DNA of 39,793 nucleotides from the NCBI GenBank assembly GCA_026419575.1, contig JANZZC010000101.1, positions 1 to 39,793 of the forward strand, read 5' to 3'. The stretch is from Thermomicrobium sp. (lineage in GTDB: Bacteria; Chloroflexota; Chloroflexia; Thermomicrobiales; Thermomicrobiaceae). Of this stretch, positions 32,354 through 39,793 are shown in pieces. Made by a program: the position numbers and the translations under genes. The notes under the pieces are model-generated. The model did no database searches, had not been told where the DNA came from, and saw only the letters and a list, made by a program, of their open reading frames with translations. Position 1 is the stretch's first letter. Every line of letters begins with the position of its first letter.

Positions 32354-32855
32354 CGACGACCTCCTTCCGCAAGGCTTCGACGAGTTCGCGCGCTCGTTCG
32401 CCGACCGGGAAGAACGCCAGGCGGCGCTTCGTGTCGGCGAGCGGCTCGAACCGGACGACGAGATACTCGTCGACCCAGTGCTCGGGCAGCCGTTCCGACC
32501 ACTCGATGACGGTGATTCCCGCGGGGTCGCTCAGGCAGTCCTCCAGTCCGAACGTCGCGAGCTCGCGCGCCTCCTCGAGCCGGTAGAGATCGATATGGTA
32601 CAGCCGGATCGGTGTCCCGTCCGATAGGGTGCCCCGGTGCTCCATGACCAGGATGAAGGTGGGACTCTGCACGTACTCCCGAACGCCGAGGCCGCGCGCG
32701 AGTCCTTGGACGAACGTCGTTTTGCCGGAGCCGAGCGGCCCTTGGAGGAGCAGGACATCACCGCCCCGGAGGTGACGCGCGAGCGTCGCGGCGAACTGAC
32801 GCGTCTGGTCGGGGCTGTGGCTCACGAGGTCGAGCGCCGGTACGCGCTGCGTCAT
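32310..32855 (-). CDS. tsaE: t6A synthesis ATPase TsaE
   Basis: This 181-residue P-loop ATPase of the t6A complex has a Walker A motif GPLGSGKTT at 39-47, the SPTF motif in QSPTFILVMEH, HIDLYRLEE, and VIEWSERLPE with the Walker B-like region. The ATG at 32855 has AAGGAG and overlaps the amidase stop by four bases (ATGA). A longer upstream frame is not needed. It regulates turnover of the TsaB-TsaD complex through ATP hydrolysis. Confidence 0.93.
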   Translation of the reverse strand: MTQRVPALDLVSHSPDQTRQFAATLARHLRGGDVLLLQGPLGSGKTTFVQGLARGLGVREYVQSPTFILVMEHRGTLSDGTPIRLYHIDLYRLEEARELATFGLEDCLSDPAGITVIEWSERLPEHWVDEYLVVRFEPLADTKRRLAFFPVGERARELVEALRKEVVGGAKRSTAPGHRDG

Positions 32856-34279
32856 GTCGTCGCTCCTTCGCTCACCACCGGCGGTCGCCGGTCGCGCCAC
32901 GGGCGCAGCCGCTCGAACGCAGCGGCGAGGCGGAGCACTCCGAGGTCGTCGAGCCGGCGTCCGACGATCTGCAAGCCGACCGGAAGTCCTTCGCTCGTGA
33001 AACCGCAGGGGACGCTGATGGCCGGTTGCCCGGTCAGGTTGAACGGGTACGTGAACGGTGTCCAGCTGAGGTACGTCGTTGCGATCCCGTCGATCGTCCC
33101 CGGGTGATCGTCTCCGGCTCGGAACGCCGGTATCGGCGTCGTCGGGCTCACCACGAAGTCGTACCCAGCGAGCTCACGGCGGAGCCGGTCGACGTACCGG
33201 TTCCGCTCGGCCAGTGCCCAGGCGACGTCGACGCCCCGCCAACCGAAACCGCGCTCGATGACGGCGCATCGTCCAGGGTCGAGCGCTTCCTCGACCTGCT
33301 CGTAGTCGTCGCGGTGGACCGCGGCCATCGCGCTCGACCAGAGAATGTCGAGCAGTGGGTAGGGATCCTCGAGCGGTTCCGTGCGTTCCTCGACCGTGCA
33401 GCCGAGTTCGGCGAACGCTGCGGCGGCGCGGTACGCGATGTCGGCGACCTCGCGGGTCACCGGCGTGTCGCCGATCCGGGATATCCAGAGGATCCGCCTG
33501 CCGCGAACGTCCGTCTCCAGGCGGGTGAAGTCGATGCCCATCGCCGGGAGGGAGTTGCGATCCCGTGGATCCGGTCCGGCCATCACGGCGAGCATCAGCG
33601 CCGCATCGGCGACGGTCCGCGTCATCGGGCCGACGTGGGCCAGCGGCTCGACCGCGCTCGGGGGGTAATACGGGACGAGTCCGAAGGTCGGCTTGAAGCC
33701 GACGATTCCACAGAAGGCGGCGGGGATCCGCACCGAGCCGGCACCGTCCGTTCCCTGGGCGAGCGGGCCCATCCCGCTCGCGACCGCAGCGGCGGCCCCG
33801 CCGCTCGACCCTCCGGCCGTGCGGTCGAGCTTCCACGGGTTGCGGGTCGGGCCGATCAGCCGGTTGCCGGAGTCGCCTTTCCAGCCGAGTTCCGGAGTGT
33901 TGGTCTTGCCGAGGAGAATCGCGCCGGCGGCCCGCAGGCGCTCGACGACCGGCGCGTCTTCGGTCGCCACCCGGTCCTTCCAGAGGAGCGAGCCGCTCGT
34001 CCAGCGGACACCGGCCACCGGTGTGACGTCCTTGATCGAGACCGGGACGCCGAGCAGCGGGCGCTGCTCGCCGTGCGCGTAGGCGTACTCGGCGTCGATC
34101 GCCTGGCGTCGAGCGTCGTCGGCGGTCACCGTGACGAAGGCACGGAGCAGCGGATCGAGCCGTTCGATCCGCTCGAGCACCGCGTCGACGACCTTGACCG
34201 GCGACAGGGCGCGGCGCCGGTACTCCGCGAGGAGCTCCGTCGCCGAGAGGAAGCAGAGTTCGAGTCGTGCCGTGTCCAT
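32852..34279 (-). CDS. amidase-signature family hydrolase
   Basis: This 475-residue enzyme carries the Ser-cisSer-Lys triad of the amidase signature family: Lys83 in PVSIKDV, Ser158 in GGSSGG and Ser182 in TDGAGSVRIPA, with the 24-residue spacing between serines seen in the family. It could hydrolyse aryl or aliphatic amides. It is not an obvious GatA, because no gatB or gatC is adjacent and GatA proteins usually keep other flanking motifs. The ATG at 34279 follows GAGGTGAGG. An extended -10 sequence within a palindrome lies about 37 bases upstream, and its stop overlaps tsaE. Confidence 0.9.
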   Translation of the reverse strand: MDTARLELCFLSATELLAEYRRRALSPVKVVDAVLERIERLDPLLRAFVTVTADDARRQAIDAEYAYAHGEQRPLLGVPVSIKDVTPVAGVRWTSGSLLWKDRVATEDAPVVERLRAAGAILLGKTNTPELGWKGDSGNRLIGPTRNPWKLDRTAGGSSGGAAAAVASGMGPLAQGTDGAGSVRIPAAFCGIVGFKPTFGLVPYYPPSAVEPLAHVGPMTRTVADAALMLAVMAGPDPRDRNSLPAMGIDFTRLETDVRGRRILWISRIGDTPVTREVADIAYRAAAAFAELGCTVEERTEPLEDPYPLLDILWSSAMAAVHRDDYEQVEEALDPGRCAVIERGFGWRGVDVAWALAERNRYVDRLRRELAGYDFVVSPTTPIPAFRAGDDHPGTIDGIATTYLSWTPFTYPFNLTGQPAISVPCGFTSEGLPVGLQIVGRRLDDLGVLRLAAAFERLRPWRDRRPPVVSEGATT

Positions 34280-34313
34280 TCCTCACCTCTGGGCGACCCT
34301 GCGCGATCCCATG

Positions 34314-34327
34314 CCATGCTAGCATGG
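34314..34327. promoter_or_regulatory. 14-base palindrome overlapping a -10 element before the amidase gene
   Basis: CCATGCTAGCATGG is a perfect palindrome in the 65-base gap between thiL and the amidase gene. On the minus strand it contains TGCTAGCAT, a possible extended -10 element placed 37 bases before the amidase ATG. It could be a promoter with a repressor site, or chance. Confidence 0.35.
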
Positions 34328-34344
34328 GGCTCGCTGCCGCAGAA

Positions 34345-35370
34345 TCAGCCGGCACGGAAGTGATCGTAGCCGCGCGCTTCGACCGGACGGCAACGCCCAG
34401 CTGCGTCGCGCAGCTGTACGACCGGTCCGGCTGTACCAGCCTCGATCAGCTGGCCGATCGCGCGGGGCGGCAGCATGCCGGCACGGGCGAAGGCTCGCTG
34501 CACCCGCGCGAAGACGTGCGGCGGCGCCGTGAAGAGCAGCTCGTAGTCGTCACCGCCCCGCAGTGCGAGTTCCTCCCAGTCCGGAAAACCCCATTTCACG
34601 GCGTTCGGCACCGGCACGCGCAGCGTATCCACGATCGCCGAGACACCACTCGCGCGGCAGAGCTTCTCGAGATCGCCGAGCAGACCGTCGCTGATGTCCA
34701 TCGCCGCGCGCACGCCGCAACGTCGCAACAGGAGGGCCTCGCGGACGCGCGGTTCCGGCCGATGGTACCGTTCCTGCATGACCGGGTTGCCGTCCAGCGT
34801 CTTGAGTCCACGCTCGAGCACGCGGAGCCCGGCCGCCGCGAGCCCGAGCGGACCGGTGACGCCGATGACGTCTCCCGGTCGTCCGGCGTCGCGCCGGAGG
34901 AGCGGGCGGCCATCGCGCGGACTCTCCCCGATCACCGTGACCGAAATCGCGACCCCGAGCGGTGACCGGGTCGTATCGCCGCCGACGATGGCGACACCGA
35001 AACGACGGGCGAGCGCCTGCGCGCCGCGGTAGAAATCGGCGACGTCGCGGTCGCGCTCCGTACCGCGGAGCGCCAGATCGACGACGGCGAGACGCGGGAG
35101 GGCTCCCATCGCGGCGATATCGCTGAGATTGACGGCGAGCGCCTTGTGCCCGAGCGTCGCCCAGTCCGTCCACTCGAGCCGGAAATGGATCCGCTCGATC
35201 AGCGTATCGGTGGTGACGACGAGCTCGTGCCCGGCGTGCGGTCGCCAGACCGCTGCATCGTCGCCGATCCCAATGCGGACACGGGGACAGGTCGTAGCGA
35301 CCAAGCGGGCGATCTGTTCGATGAGCGCTTCCTCGCCGACTTCGCGCAGGGGGCGACCGCCGCTCGTCAT
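34345..35370 (-). CDS. thiL: thiamine-monophosphate kinase ThiL
   Basis: This 341-residue kinase phosphorylates thiamine monophosphate to thiamine pyrophosphate. Motifs are RVRIGIGDDAAVW near 31-42, TTDTLIERIHFRLEW, HKALAVNLSDIAAMGA, VGGDTTRSP, AMDISDGLLGDL and GGDDYELLF. Two ATGs are possible. The one at 35370 is preferred because AGGAGG lies nine bases upstream and the start overlaps the stop of the glycosyltransferase gene (ATGA). No other thiamine gene is nearby. Confidence 0.94.
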   Translation of the reverse strand: MTSGGRPLREVGEEALIEQIARLVATTCPRVRIGIGDDAAVWRPHAGHELVVTTDTLIERIHFRLEWTDWATLGHKALAVNLSDIAAMGALPRLAVVDLALRGTERDRDVADFYRGAQALARRFGVAIVGGDTTRSPLGVAISVTVIGESPRDGRPLLRRDAGRPGDVIGVTGPLGLAAAGLRVLERGLKTLDGNPVMQERYHRPEPRVREALLLRRCGVRAAMDISDGLLGDLEKLCRASGVSAIVDTLRVPVPNAVKWGFPDWEELALRGGDDYELLFTAPPHVFARVQRAFARAGMLPPRAIGQLIEAGTAGPVVQLRDAAGRCRPVEARGYDHFRAG

Positions 35371-36524
35371 CTCGGGCATCCTCCTCGTTCCATCGTGTGC
35401 CTGCAAGCGAGCGACCGATAGACACGGACGGTTTCCTGGGCCGTCCGTTCCCAAGAGAACGTGCGGGCTCGTTGTCGTCCGGCCTGGGCGAGCGCCAGCC
35501 GGCGCCCTTCGTCGCGCACCAGTTCACGAATCGCCGCCGCGATCGCGGCTGGATCGGTCGGGTCGACCAGGACCGCGGCGTCGCCGGCGACCTCGGGAAG
35601 CGCCGAGCGGTCGGACGTGATGACCGGTGTCCCGCAGGCCATCGCCTCGAGGACCGGTAGTCCGAATCCCTCGTAGAGCGAGGGATAGACGAAGATGGTC
35701 GCGGCGCTGTACCAGTACCGGAGTTCCTGCGGGAGCGCATAGCCGACGAAGACGATCCGGTCGCCGAGCCCCGTTTCCTGGACCGTGCGGAAGACGGGAT
35801 TCTCCTTCCAGCCGCGGGCTCCGACGACGTAGAGCGGCCAATCCAGCTGGTCGCCCAGTCGGGCCAGAGCTTCGACGAGCCTCGCCAGATTCTTGCGCGG
35901 CTGGATCGTCCCAACGAAGAGGAGAAAACGCTCCGGTAGCCCTCGCTCGGCTCGCCAGCGAGCGAGGTCGTGCTCCGGAACCCGTGTCCAATCGGGATCG
36001 ATGCCGTTCGGGATCACCGTGACGCGGTGCGGTGCGAGACCGTACGCCAGGACCAGGTCGCGCTGCGTCTGTTCCGACACCGCGATGACGCGGCGGGCAC
36101 GGCGGACACTGAGACCGGTCATGAGCCGGAGGTACCAGCGCTTCGCCGCTGGGTAGTGCTCCGGAAAGTGGAGGAAGGCGACGTCGTGGACGGTCACGAT
36201 CCCCGGCCTCGCGAGCGCGAGCGGTAGGACGTTGACGGGGCCGTGGACGACGTCGCAGCGGAGCGTCGTCCACGGAGCGATTCCCTGCTCCCAGGCGATA
36301 CGGACGATCGGGTGCTCGGTCGGCCAACCGGTACACTGCCAGGCGATCCCAGCGAACTCGTCGCGTGCCTCCAGCCAGACCGAGCGCGGTACTGAGGCGA
36401 CCAGCTCGATGTCGGGCGCCAGACGCGGCACGTAGGTCAACAGCGCTTCGATGTACCGGCTGACCCCGGCCCGACGATAACCGGGGCGTCGGCTGAGCAA
36501 CGATGCCAAGAGTCCGACGCGCAC
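35367..36524 (-). CDS. GT4-family glycosyltransferase
   Basis: This 385-residue retaining glycosyltransferase with GT-B fold has the N-terminal glycine-rich acceptor loop SRRPGYRRAGVSRYIEALL. Its C-terminal domain has FVGTIQPRKNLARLVEAL and the nucleotide-sugar motif PSLYEGFGLPVLEAMACGTPV with the family's E-x7-E pair. It likely transfers mannose or a related sugar to a lipid or exopolysaccharide. The GTG at 36524 follows GGGAGG. A TAGAAT -10-like box lies at 36542-36547, giving a very short leader. A frame to 36674 runs upstream without similarity. Confidence 0.88.
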   Translation of the reverse strand: MRVGLLASLLSRRPGYRRAGVSRYIEALLTYVPRLAPDIELVASVPRSVWLEARDEFAGIAWQCTGWPTEHPIVRIAWEQGIAPWTTLRCDVVHGPVNVLPLALARPGIVTVHDVAFLHFPEHYPAAKRWYLRLMTGLSVRRARRVIAVSEQTQRDLVLAYGLAPHRVTVIPNGIDPDWTRVPEHDLARWRAERGLPERFLLFVGTIQPRKNLARLVEALARLGDQLDWPLYVVGARGWKENPVFRTVQETGLGDRIVFVGYALPQELRYWYSAATIFVYPSLYEGFGLPVLEAMACGTPVITSDRSALPEVAGDAAVLVDPTDPAAIAAAIRELVRDEGRRLALAQAGRQRARTFSWERTAQETVRVYRSLACRHTMERGGCPR

Positions 36525-36589
36525 GCGCGACCTCCCGGCCGATTCTACCGACCGGCTCCGGTTCCTGCGCAGGGAAGCGGGTGGAGACC

Positions 36590-36598
36590 TGCTATACT
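36590..36598 (+). promoter_or_regulatory. extended -10 promoter of the helicase gene
   Basis: TGCTATACT is an extended -10 element 45 bases upstream of the helicase ATG. It lies in the divergent gap with the glycosyltransferase gene. No clear -35 box is seen. Confidence 0.6.
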
Positions 36599-36642
36599 GG
36601 TCGGGATACAGAGTCGAGAGTTCGTGCGTCCGAGCGAGGACC

Positions 36643-39471
36643 ATGGCGGAGACGCTTTCGCTCCCGGAGAGCATCGAACAGTTCTCGGTGTTCTACCCGT
36701 TCCGGTTCGACCCCTTCCAGCTGGAGGCGATGCTCGCGTTCCTGGAAGGGCAATCGGTGATGGTCGCGGCGCCGACTGGGACGGGGAAGACGGTCGTCGC
36801 CGAGTTCGGCGTCTACGAGACGTTCCGTCGCGGTGCCCGCGTCATGTACACGACGCCGATCAAGGCGCTCAGTAACCAGAAGTTCCGAGACCTGCGGGCC
36901 ATCTATGGGGACAACGTCGGGCTGCTGACCGGCGACGTGACGGAAAATCCGCGGGCGCCGATCCTGGTGATGACGACCGAAGTCCTCCGCAACATGCTGC
37001 TCCAGACTCCCTGGGAGCTGGACAGCGTCGAGTGCGTCATCTTCGACGAGATCCACTACCTCGCCGATCCCGAGCGCGGCACGACGTGGGAGGAGTCGAT
37101 CATCCTCTGCCCGGAGCACATCCGGCTGATCTGTCTGTCCGCGACGGTGTCGAACGCGCAGGAGATCGCCGACTGGATCAGCCGGACGCACCGGCCGATC
37201 AAGCTGATCGTGCACACCGAACGAGCCGTGCCGTTGGCGCTCTGGTACTTCTACGACAAGAAGCTGCGCTTGGTGATCGACCATCACGGTCGTCAGGTCG
37301 CCGACTACTCCAACGTCGGCGGCGAGATCCGCGCCATGCTGTCGCGCGGTGGACTGACCGCCGAGCGGCGCCGCGAGGCGGAAGAGGCGGAGCCGCCGCC
37401 GTGGGAGATCGTGCAGGCGCTGGCTGCCGAGGACATGCTCCCGGCGATCTACTTCCTCTTCAACCGTCGCGACTGCGAGGACTACGCGACCCGGCTCGCC
37501 ATGATGCGCGTCAATCTCATCCGGGATCGCGCGACCCGGCAGCGCATCGCGCAGGTCATCGAGTCGTTCCTGGCCAGCCTGCGCCCGGAAGACCGTGAAC
37601 TCGGCCAAGTGCAGACGATCGTCCAGCTGGCGAGCAAGGGGATCGGCTTCCATCACGCCGGCCTCCTGCCGGTGCTCAAGCAGCTGGTCGAGGTGCTGTT
37701 CAGCCAGGGGCTGATGAAGGTCGTCTTCGCGACCGACACGCTCGCCCTCGGCGTCAACATGCCGGCACGGACGGTCGTCATCGGGCGGATGACCAAGTGG
37801 GACGGTCGGCGGCGACGCCTGCTCACGCCGAACGAGTTCCAGCAGATGGCCGGGCGGGCCGGGCGCCGGGGGATGGACGAGCGGGGCAACGTGGTCGTTC
37901 CGTACAGCCCCTGGATCTCCTTCAAGGAAGTGCTCGCCGTCGCCACGGGCGAACTGGAGCCGGTGCGCTCGGCCTTCACGATCCGCTACAACACCGTCCT
38001 CAACCTGTGGGATCCGCCGCGTGGCGAGCGCGTGCGCCAGCTCTTCCAGGAGAGCCTCGCCCAATACCAAGCGGCCCAGCGTGTCCGCATGCTCGAGGAA
38101 GAGCTCCTGGAGATCGGTCACGAAATCGAGGCGATCCCGCGTGGTTGCCTGATCGGGCTCGACGGCGACGAACTCCTGTACGAGTACCGCAACCTGGCTG
38201 CCCAGCTCAACCACGCCAAGAGCCAGGAGCGGCATCTGGAACACGACCTCGAGCAGCTCGCGGCCGATCTGGACGAGCGTCCCTGGGCCGTTCCTTCCCG
38301 TCCGGTGCTCCGGCGTCTCGTGCGGGAGATGGCACCGGGGACACCGCTGCACACGCGCGAGCGCGGCTGGGTGCTCTTCTTGAATCGCCTTCCGTACGGC
38401 GGGATCGCGCTCGTCCTCACCCGCGAGGGATCGGCCGAGCTTCTGACCGAGTACCGGCAGATCGACTACGTGCCGCACGACGTCGAGCCGGTTCCGGTAC
38501 CCGAGGCGCTCGCTCGTCTTCCCGAACCGGTGACCGACGTCCGCGGCATCGTGAGCGAGGATGCGCTCGAGGCGATCTGGCGCGAGGTGGAGCGGCTCGG
38601 GTTGCCCGACCTCGAAGCGATGCTCGCCGAGCATCGGCGGACGGTCGAAGCGCGCATGGCCCCCGAACGACGGCGGCTCGAGGAACGCTTGGCCGCGGTG
38701 CGCCAGGCTGTCCACGAGCTGACGCAGCAGCGTTTCCGTCATCCCTGCCACGCCTGTCACCGGCGCAAGGAGCACCAGCGCAACCTGCAGCGGATCGCGC
38801 ACCTCGAGCAGGAACGGGCCGAACTCGAGGCGCAACTCGGCCGCGAGATCGCTGCCGAGGAGCGGCGCGTCCGCGAGCTCCTCCGCGGTATCCGGAACGT
38901 CCTCGAGTACTTCGGCTACTTGCACCGTGGCTACCCGACGAACAAGGCCGACACCTTGGCCGACGTCTTCGACACCAACGGCCTCATCATCTGCGAGATG
39001 CTCGACCGCGATTTCTTGAAGGGGCTCGACCCAGCGGACGTCGCCGAAGTCTTCTCCTGGTTCGCGTTCGATCGCGATGCGCGCTTCGCCAACCATTTCA
39101 CGCTGCCGACCAAGCTCGTCCTGCTGCGTCGCCGTCTGGAGAGTCTCGAGCAGGAAGTGTTCGAGGTCGAACGCCGCAACGGCCTCGCCCTCTCGACCGG
39201 CCACCACGAGGGCTTCTACGGCGCGATGCGCGCCTGGTGCAACGGCGCGACGATGGCGGAGATCACCCAGCTCATCGAGCTCAGCGAGGGCGATCTCGTC
39301 CTCACCTTCAACAAGACGCTCGATCTCCTGCGCCAGGTGCGGGAAATGCTCGAGAAACTCTACCCGGATCATCCGCTGCGCTCGACGATCGCGGCGGCCG
39401 AAGCGTTGGCGCGTCGCGACATCATCGAGCAGTCGCTCATGATCGGATTGCTGCCGCCTGTCGGCTCGTGA
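36643..39471 (+). CDS. Ski2-like DEAD/DEAH helicase (HelY-like)
   Basis: This 942-residue superfamily 2 helicase has Walker A APTGTGKT (43-50), motif Ia [10 protein letters not shown], motif II DEIHYL (135-140), motif III SATVSN, motif IV-V HHAGLLP and [14 protein letters not shown], and motif [14 protein letters not shown] near 402. The second half has a helical insertion with coiled coil and HPCHACH near 700, then a C-terminal DSHCT-type domain with [14 protein letters not shown] and [18 protein letters not shown]. This architecture matches Ski2/Mtr4 and actinobacterial HelY RNA helicases, linked to RNA decay. The ATG at 36643 lacks a strong Shine-Dalgarno. The 3' end overlaps lipB on the opposite strand by 35 bases. 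Confidence 0.92.
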   Translation: MAETLSLPESIEQFSVFYPFRFDPFQLEAMLAFLEGQSVMVAAPTGTGKTVVAEFGVYETFRRGARVMYTTPIKALSNQKFRDLRAIYGDNVGLLTGDVTENPRAPILVMTTEVLRNMLLQTPWELDSVECVIFDEIHYLADPERGTTWEESIILCPEHIRLICLSATVSNAQEIADWISRTHRPIKLIVHTERAVPLALWYFYDKKLRLVIDHHGRQVADYSNVGGEIRAMLSRGGLTAERRREAEEAEPPPWEIVQALAAEDMLPAIYFLFNRRDCEDYATRLAMMRVNLIRDRATRQRIAQVIESFLASLRPEDRELGQVQTIVQLASKGIGFHHAGLLPVLKQLVEVLFSQGLMKVVFATDTLALGVNMPARTVVIGRMTKWDGRRRRLLTPNEFQQMAGRAGRRGMDERGNVVVPYSPWISFKEVLAVATGELEPVRSAFTIRYNTVLNLWDPPRGERVRQLFQESLAQYQAAQRVRMLEEELLEIGHEIEAIPRGCLIGLDGDELLYEYRNLAAQLNHAKSQERHLEHDLEQLAADLDERPWAVPSRPVLRRLVREMAPGTPLHTRERGWVLFLNRLPYGGIALVLTREGSAELLTEYRQIDYVPHDVEPVPVPEALARLPEPVTDVRGIVSEDALEAIWREVERLGLPDLEAMLAEHRRTVEARMAPERRRLEERLAAVRQAVHELTQQRFRHPCHACHRRKEHQRNLQRIAHLEQERAELEAQLGREIAAEERRVRELLRGIRNVLEYFGYLHRGYPTNKADTLADVFDTNGLIICEMLDRDFLKGLDPADVAEVFSWFAFDRDARFANHFTLPTKLVLLRRRLESLEQEVFEVERRNGLALSTGHHEGFYGAMRAWCNGATMAEITQLIELSEGDLVLTFNKTLDLLRQVREMLEKLYPDHPLRSTIAAAEALARRDIIEQSLMIGLLPPVGS

Positions 39472-39793
39472 GCCGCGGGAGCACTCCCTCGGGAGAAGCG
39501 ACCGGTGCCAGGTCGTACGCTACGCGGCGCTCGAACCGTGTCGCGAACGCGGCCAGCCAGCGCTCGGCGACCTCGCCGAGTTCCACCGGGTATCCGAGCA
39601 GGGCTACCAGCGAGGTGACTCCGCGGTCTGGGATCCCGCAAGGGACGATCCAGCTGAACGGGGTGAGATCGACCGTCACGTTCAGCGCGATGCCGTGATA
39701 GGTGACCCCGTGCTGGATCGCGATACCGATCGCCGCGACCTTGTCGCCGCCGACCCACACGCCCGGGTGCGCCGGATCGAGCCGGACGGTGAT
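39437..39793 (-). CDS. lipB: octanoyltransferase LipB (C-terminal part, cut by window end)
   Basis: Only the last 118 residues are in the window. They include the LipB core [21 protein letters not shown] followed by [10 protein letters not shown] and [13 protein letters not shown], where the lysine in GDKVAAIG is the conserved catalytic lysine and PCGI carries the catalytic cysteine. The enzyme transfers octanoyl from acyl carrier protein to lipoyl domains. The C-terminus is 35 bases inside the helicase gene's end. The start lies beyond 39793. Confidence 0.93.
   Translation of the reverse strand: MTVRLDPAHPGVWVGGDKVAAIGIAIQHGVTYHGIALNVTVDLTPFSWIVPCGIPDRGVTSLVALLGYPVELGEVAERWLAAFATRFERRVAYDLAPVASPEGVLPRLTSRQAAAIRS

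Noticed and set aside
36592-39372. 926-codon open frame antisense to the helicase gene
   Set aside because: It is a GC-rich shadow frame; its translation matches no family, while the plus strand encodes a complete helicase with all motifs.
1-39793. CRISPR arrays, tRNA/rRNA genes, insertion sequences, prophage genes
   Set aside because: I looked for repeat-spacer patterns, conserved tRNA arms, transposase motifs and phage proteins in gaps and frames and saw none.

Overview
The window looks like chromosomal DNA from a thermophilic, very GC-rich bacterium, most likely a member of the Thermomicrobia (Chloroflexota; Thermomicrobium/Sphaerobacter-like). This rests on overall gene style, heavy use of G/C in third codon positions, GTG and TTG starts, a C-terminal repeat module typical of Chloroflexi secreted proteins, and gene families such as a CtaG-type oxidase assembly factor, NDH-2 and a Ski2/HelY-type helicase. 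Taxonomy is inference. The first 19 bases are a Nextera/Tn5 mosaic-end adapter, so the left edge is an assembly end. The right edge cuts through lipB.

Layout. 1-5.0 kb: a TerC-family membrane protein and a tandem universal stress protein (+), convergent and overlapping with a KimA-like K+ importer (-), then a CtaG-like protein (+). 5.0-6.9 kb: an arsR-arsO-like arsenic-type pair (-) with a good sigma-70 promoter. 7.3-13.5 kb: a YtcJ-like amidohydrolase (+) facing a minus-strand group made of an M28 peptidase, a PfkB sugar kinase, a GH13 alpha-glucosidase and a small membrane protein. 13.45-14.87 kb has no confident gene and may hold decayed coding sequence. 14.9-18.0 kb: a short CysRS/MshC-like cysteine ligase (-), divergent from a peroxiredoxin (+) whose peroxidatic position is an in-frame TGA, then NDH-2 (-). 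18.2-22.8 kb: an LLM-type oxidoreductase (+) and a minus-strand operon of HAD phosphatase, secreted glycoside hydrolase, VOC protein and DinB protein. 23.3-24.6 kb: a secreted SH3-NlpC/P60 cell-wall hydrolase with a clear terminator and a structured leader resembling a c-di-AMP riboswitch.

24.8-36.5 kb is one long minus-strand run with many 1-4 base stop/start overlaps: glycosyltransferase, thiL, amidase, tsaE, tsaB, rimI, tsaD, inositol-phosphatase-like protein, HDAC-like deacetylase, hisH, hisA, a pure coiled-coil protein, hisF. It combines t6A tRNA modification with the late part of histidine synthesis. rimI carries an in-frame TAG inside its conserved core. 36.6-39.5 kb is a Ski2-like helicase (+), overlapping the end of lipB (-).

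The most interesting signal is the probable selenocysteine peroxiredoxin. Its TGA falls exactly where AhpE-type enzymes have the catalytic cysteine, the frame continues to a normal end, and a SECIS-like hairpin follows at suitable spacing. It is divergently paired with a cysteine ligase that lacks the tRNA anticodon-binding domain and resembles the mycothiol enzyme MshC. The two could form a thiol/selenol redox unit, which is a hypothesis. Also notable are the coiled-coil gene translationally coupled between hisA and hisF, and the amber codon in rimI.
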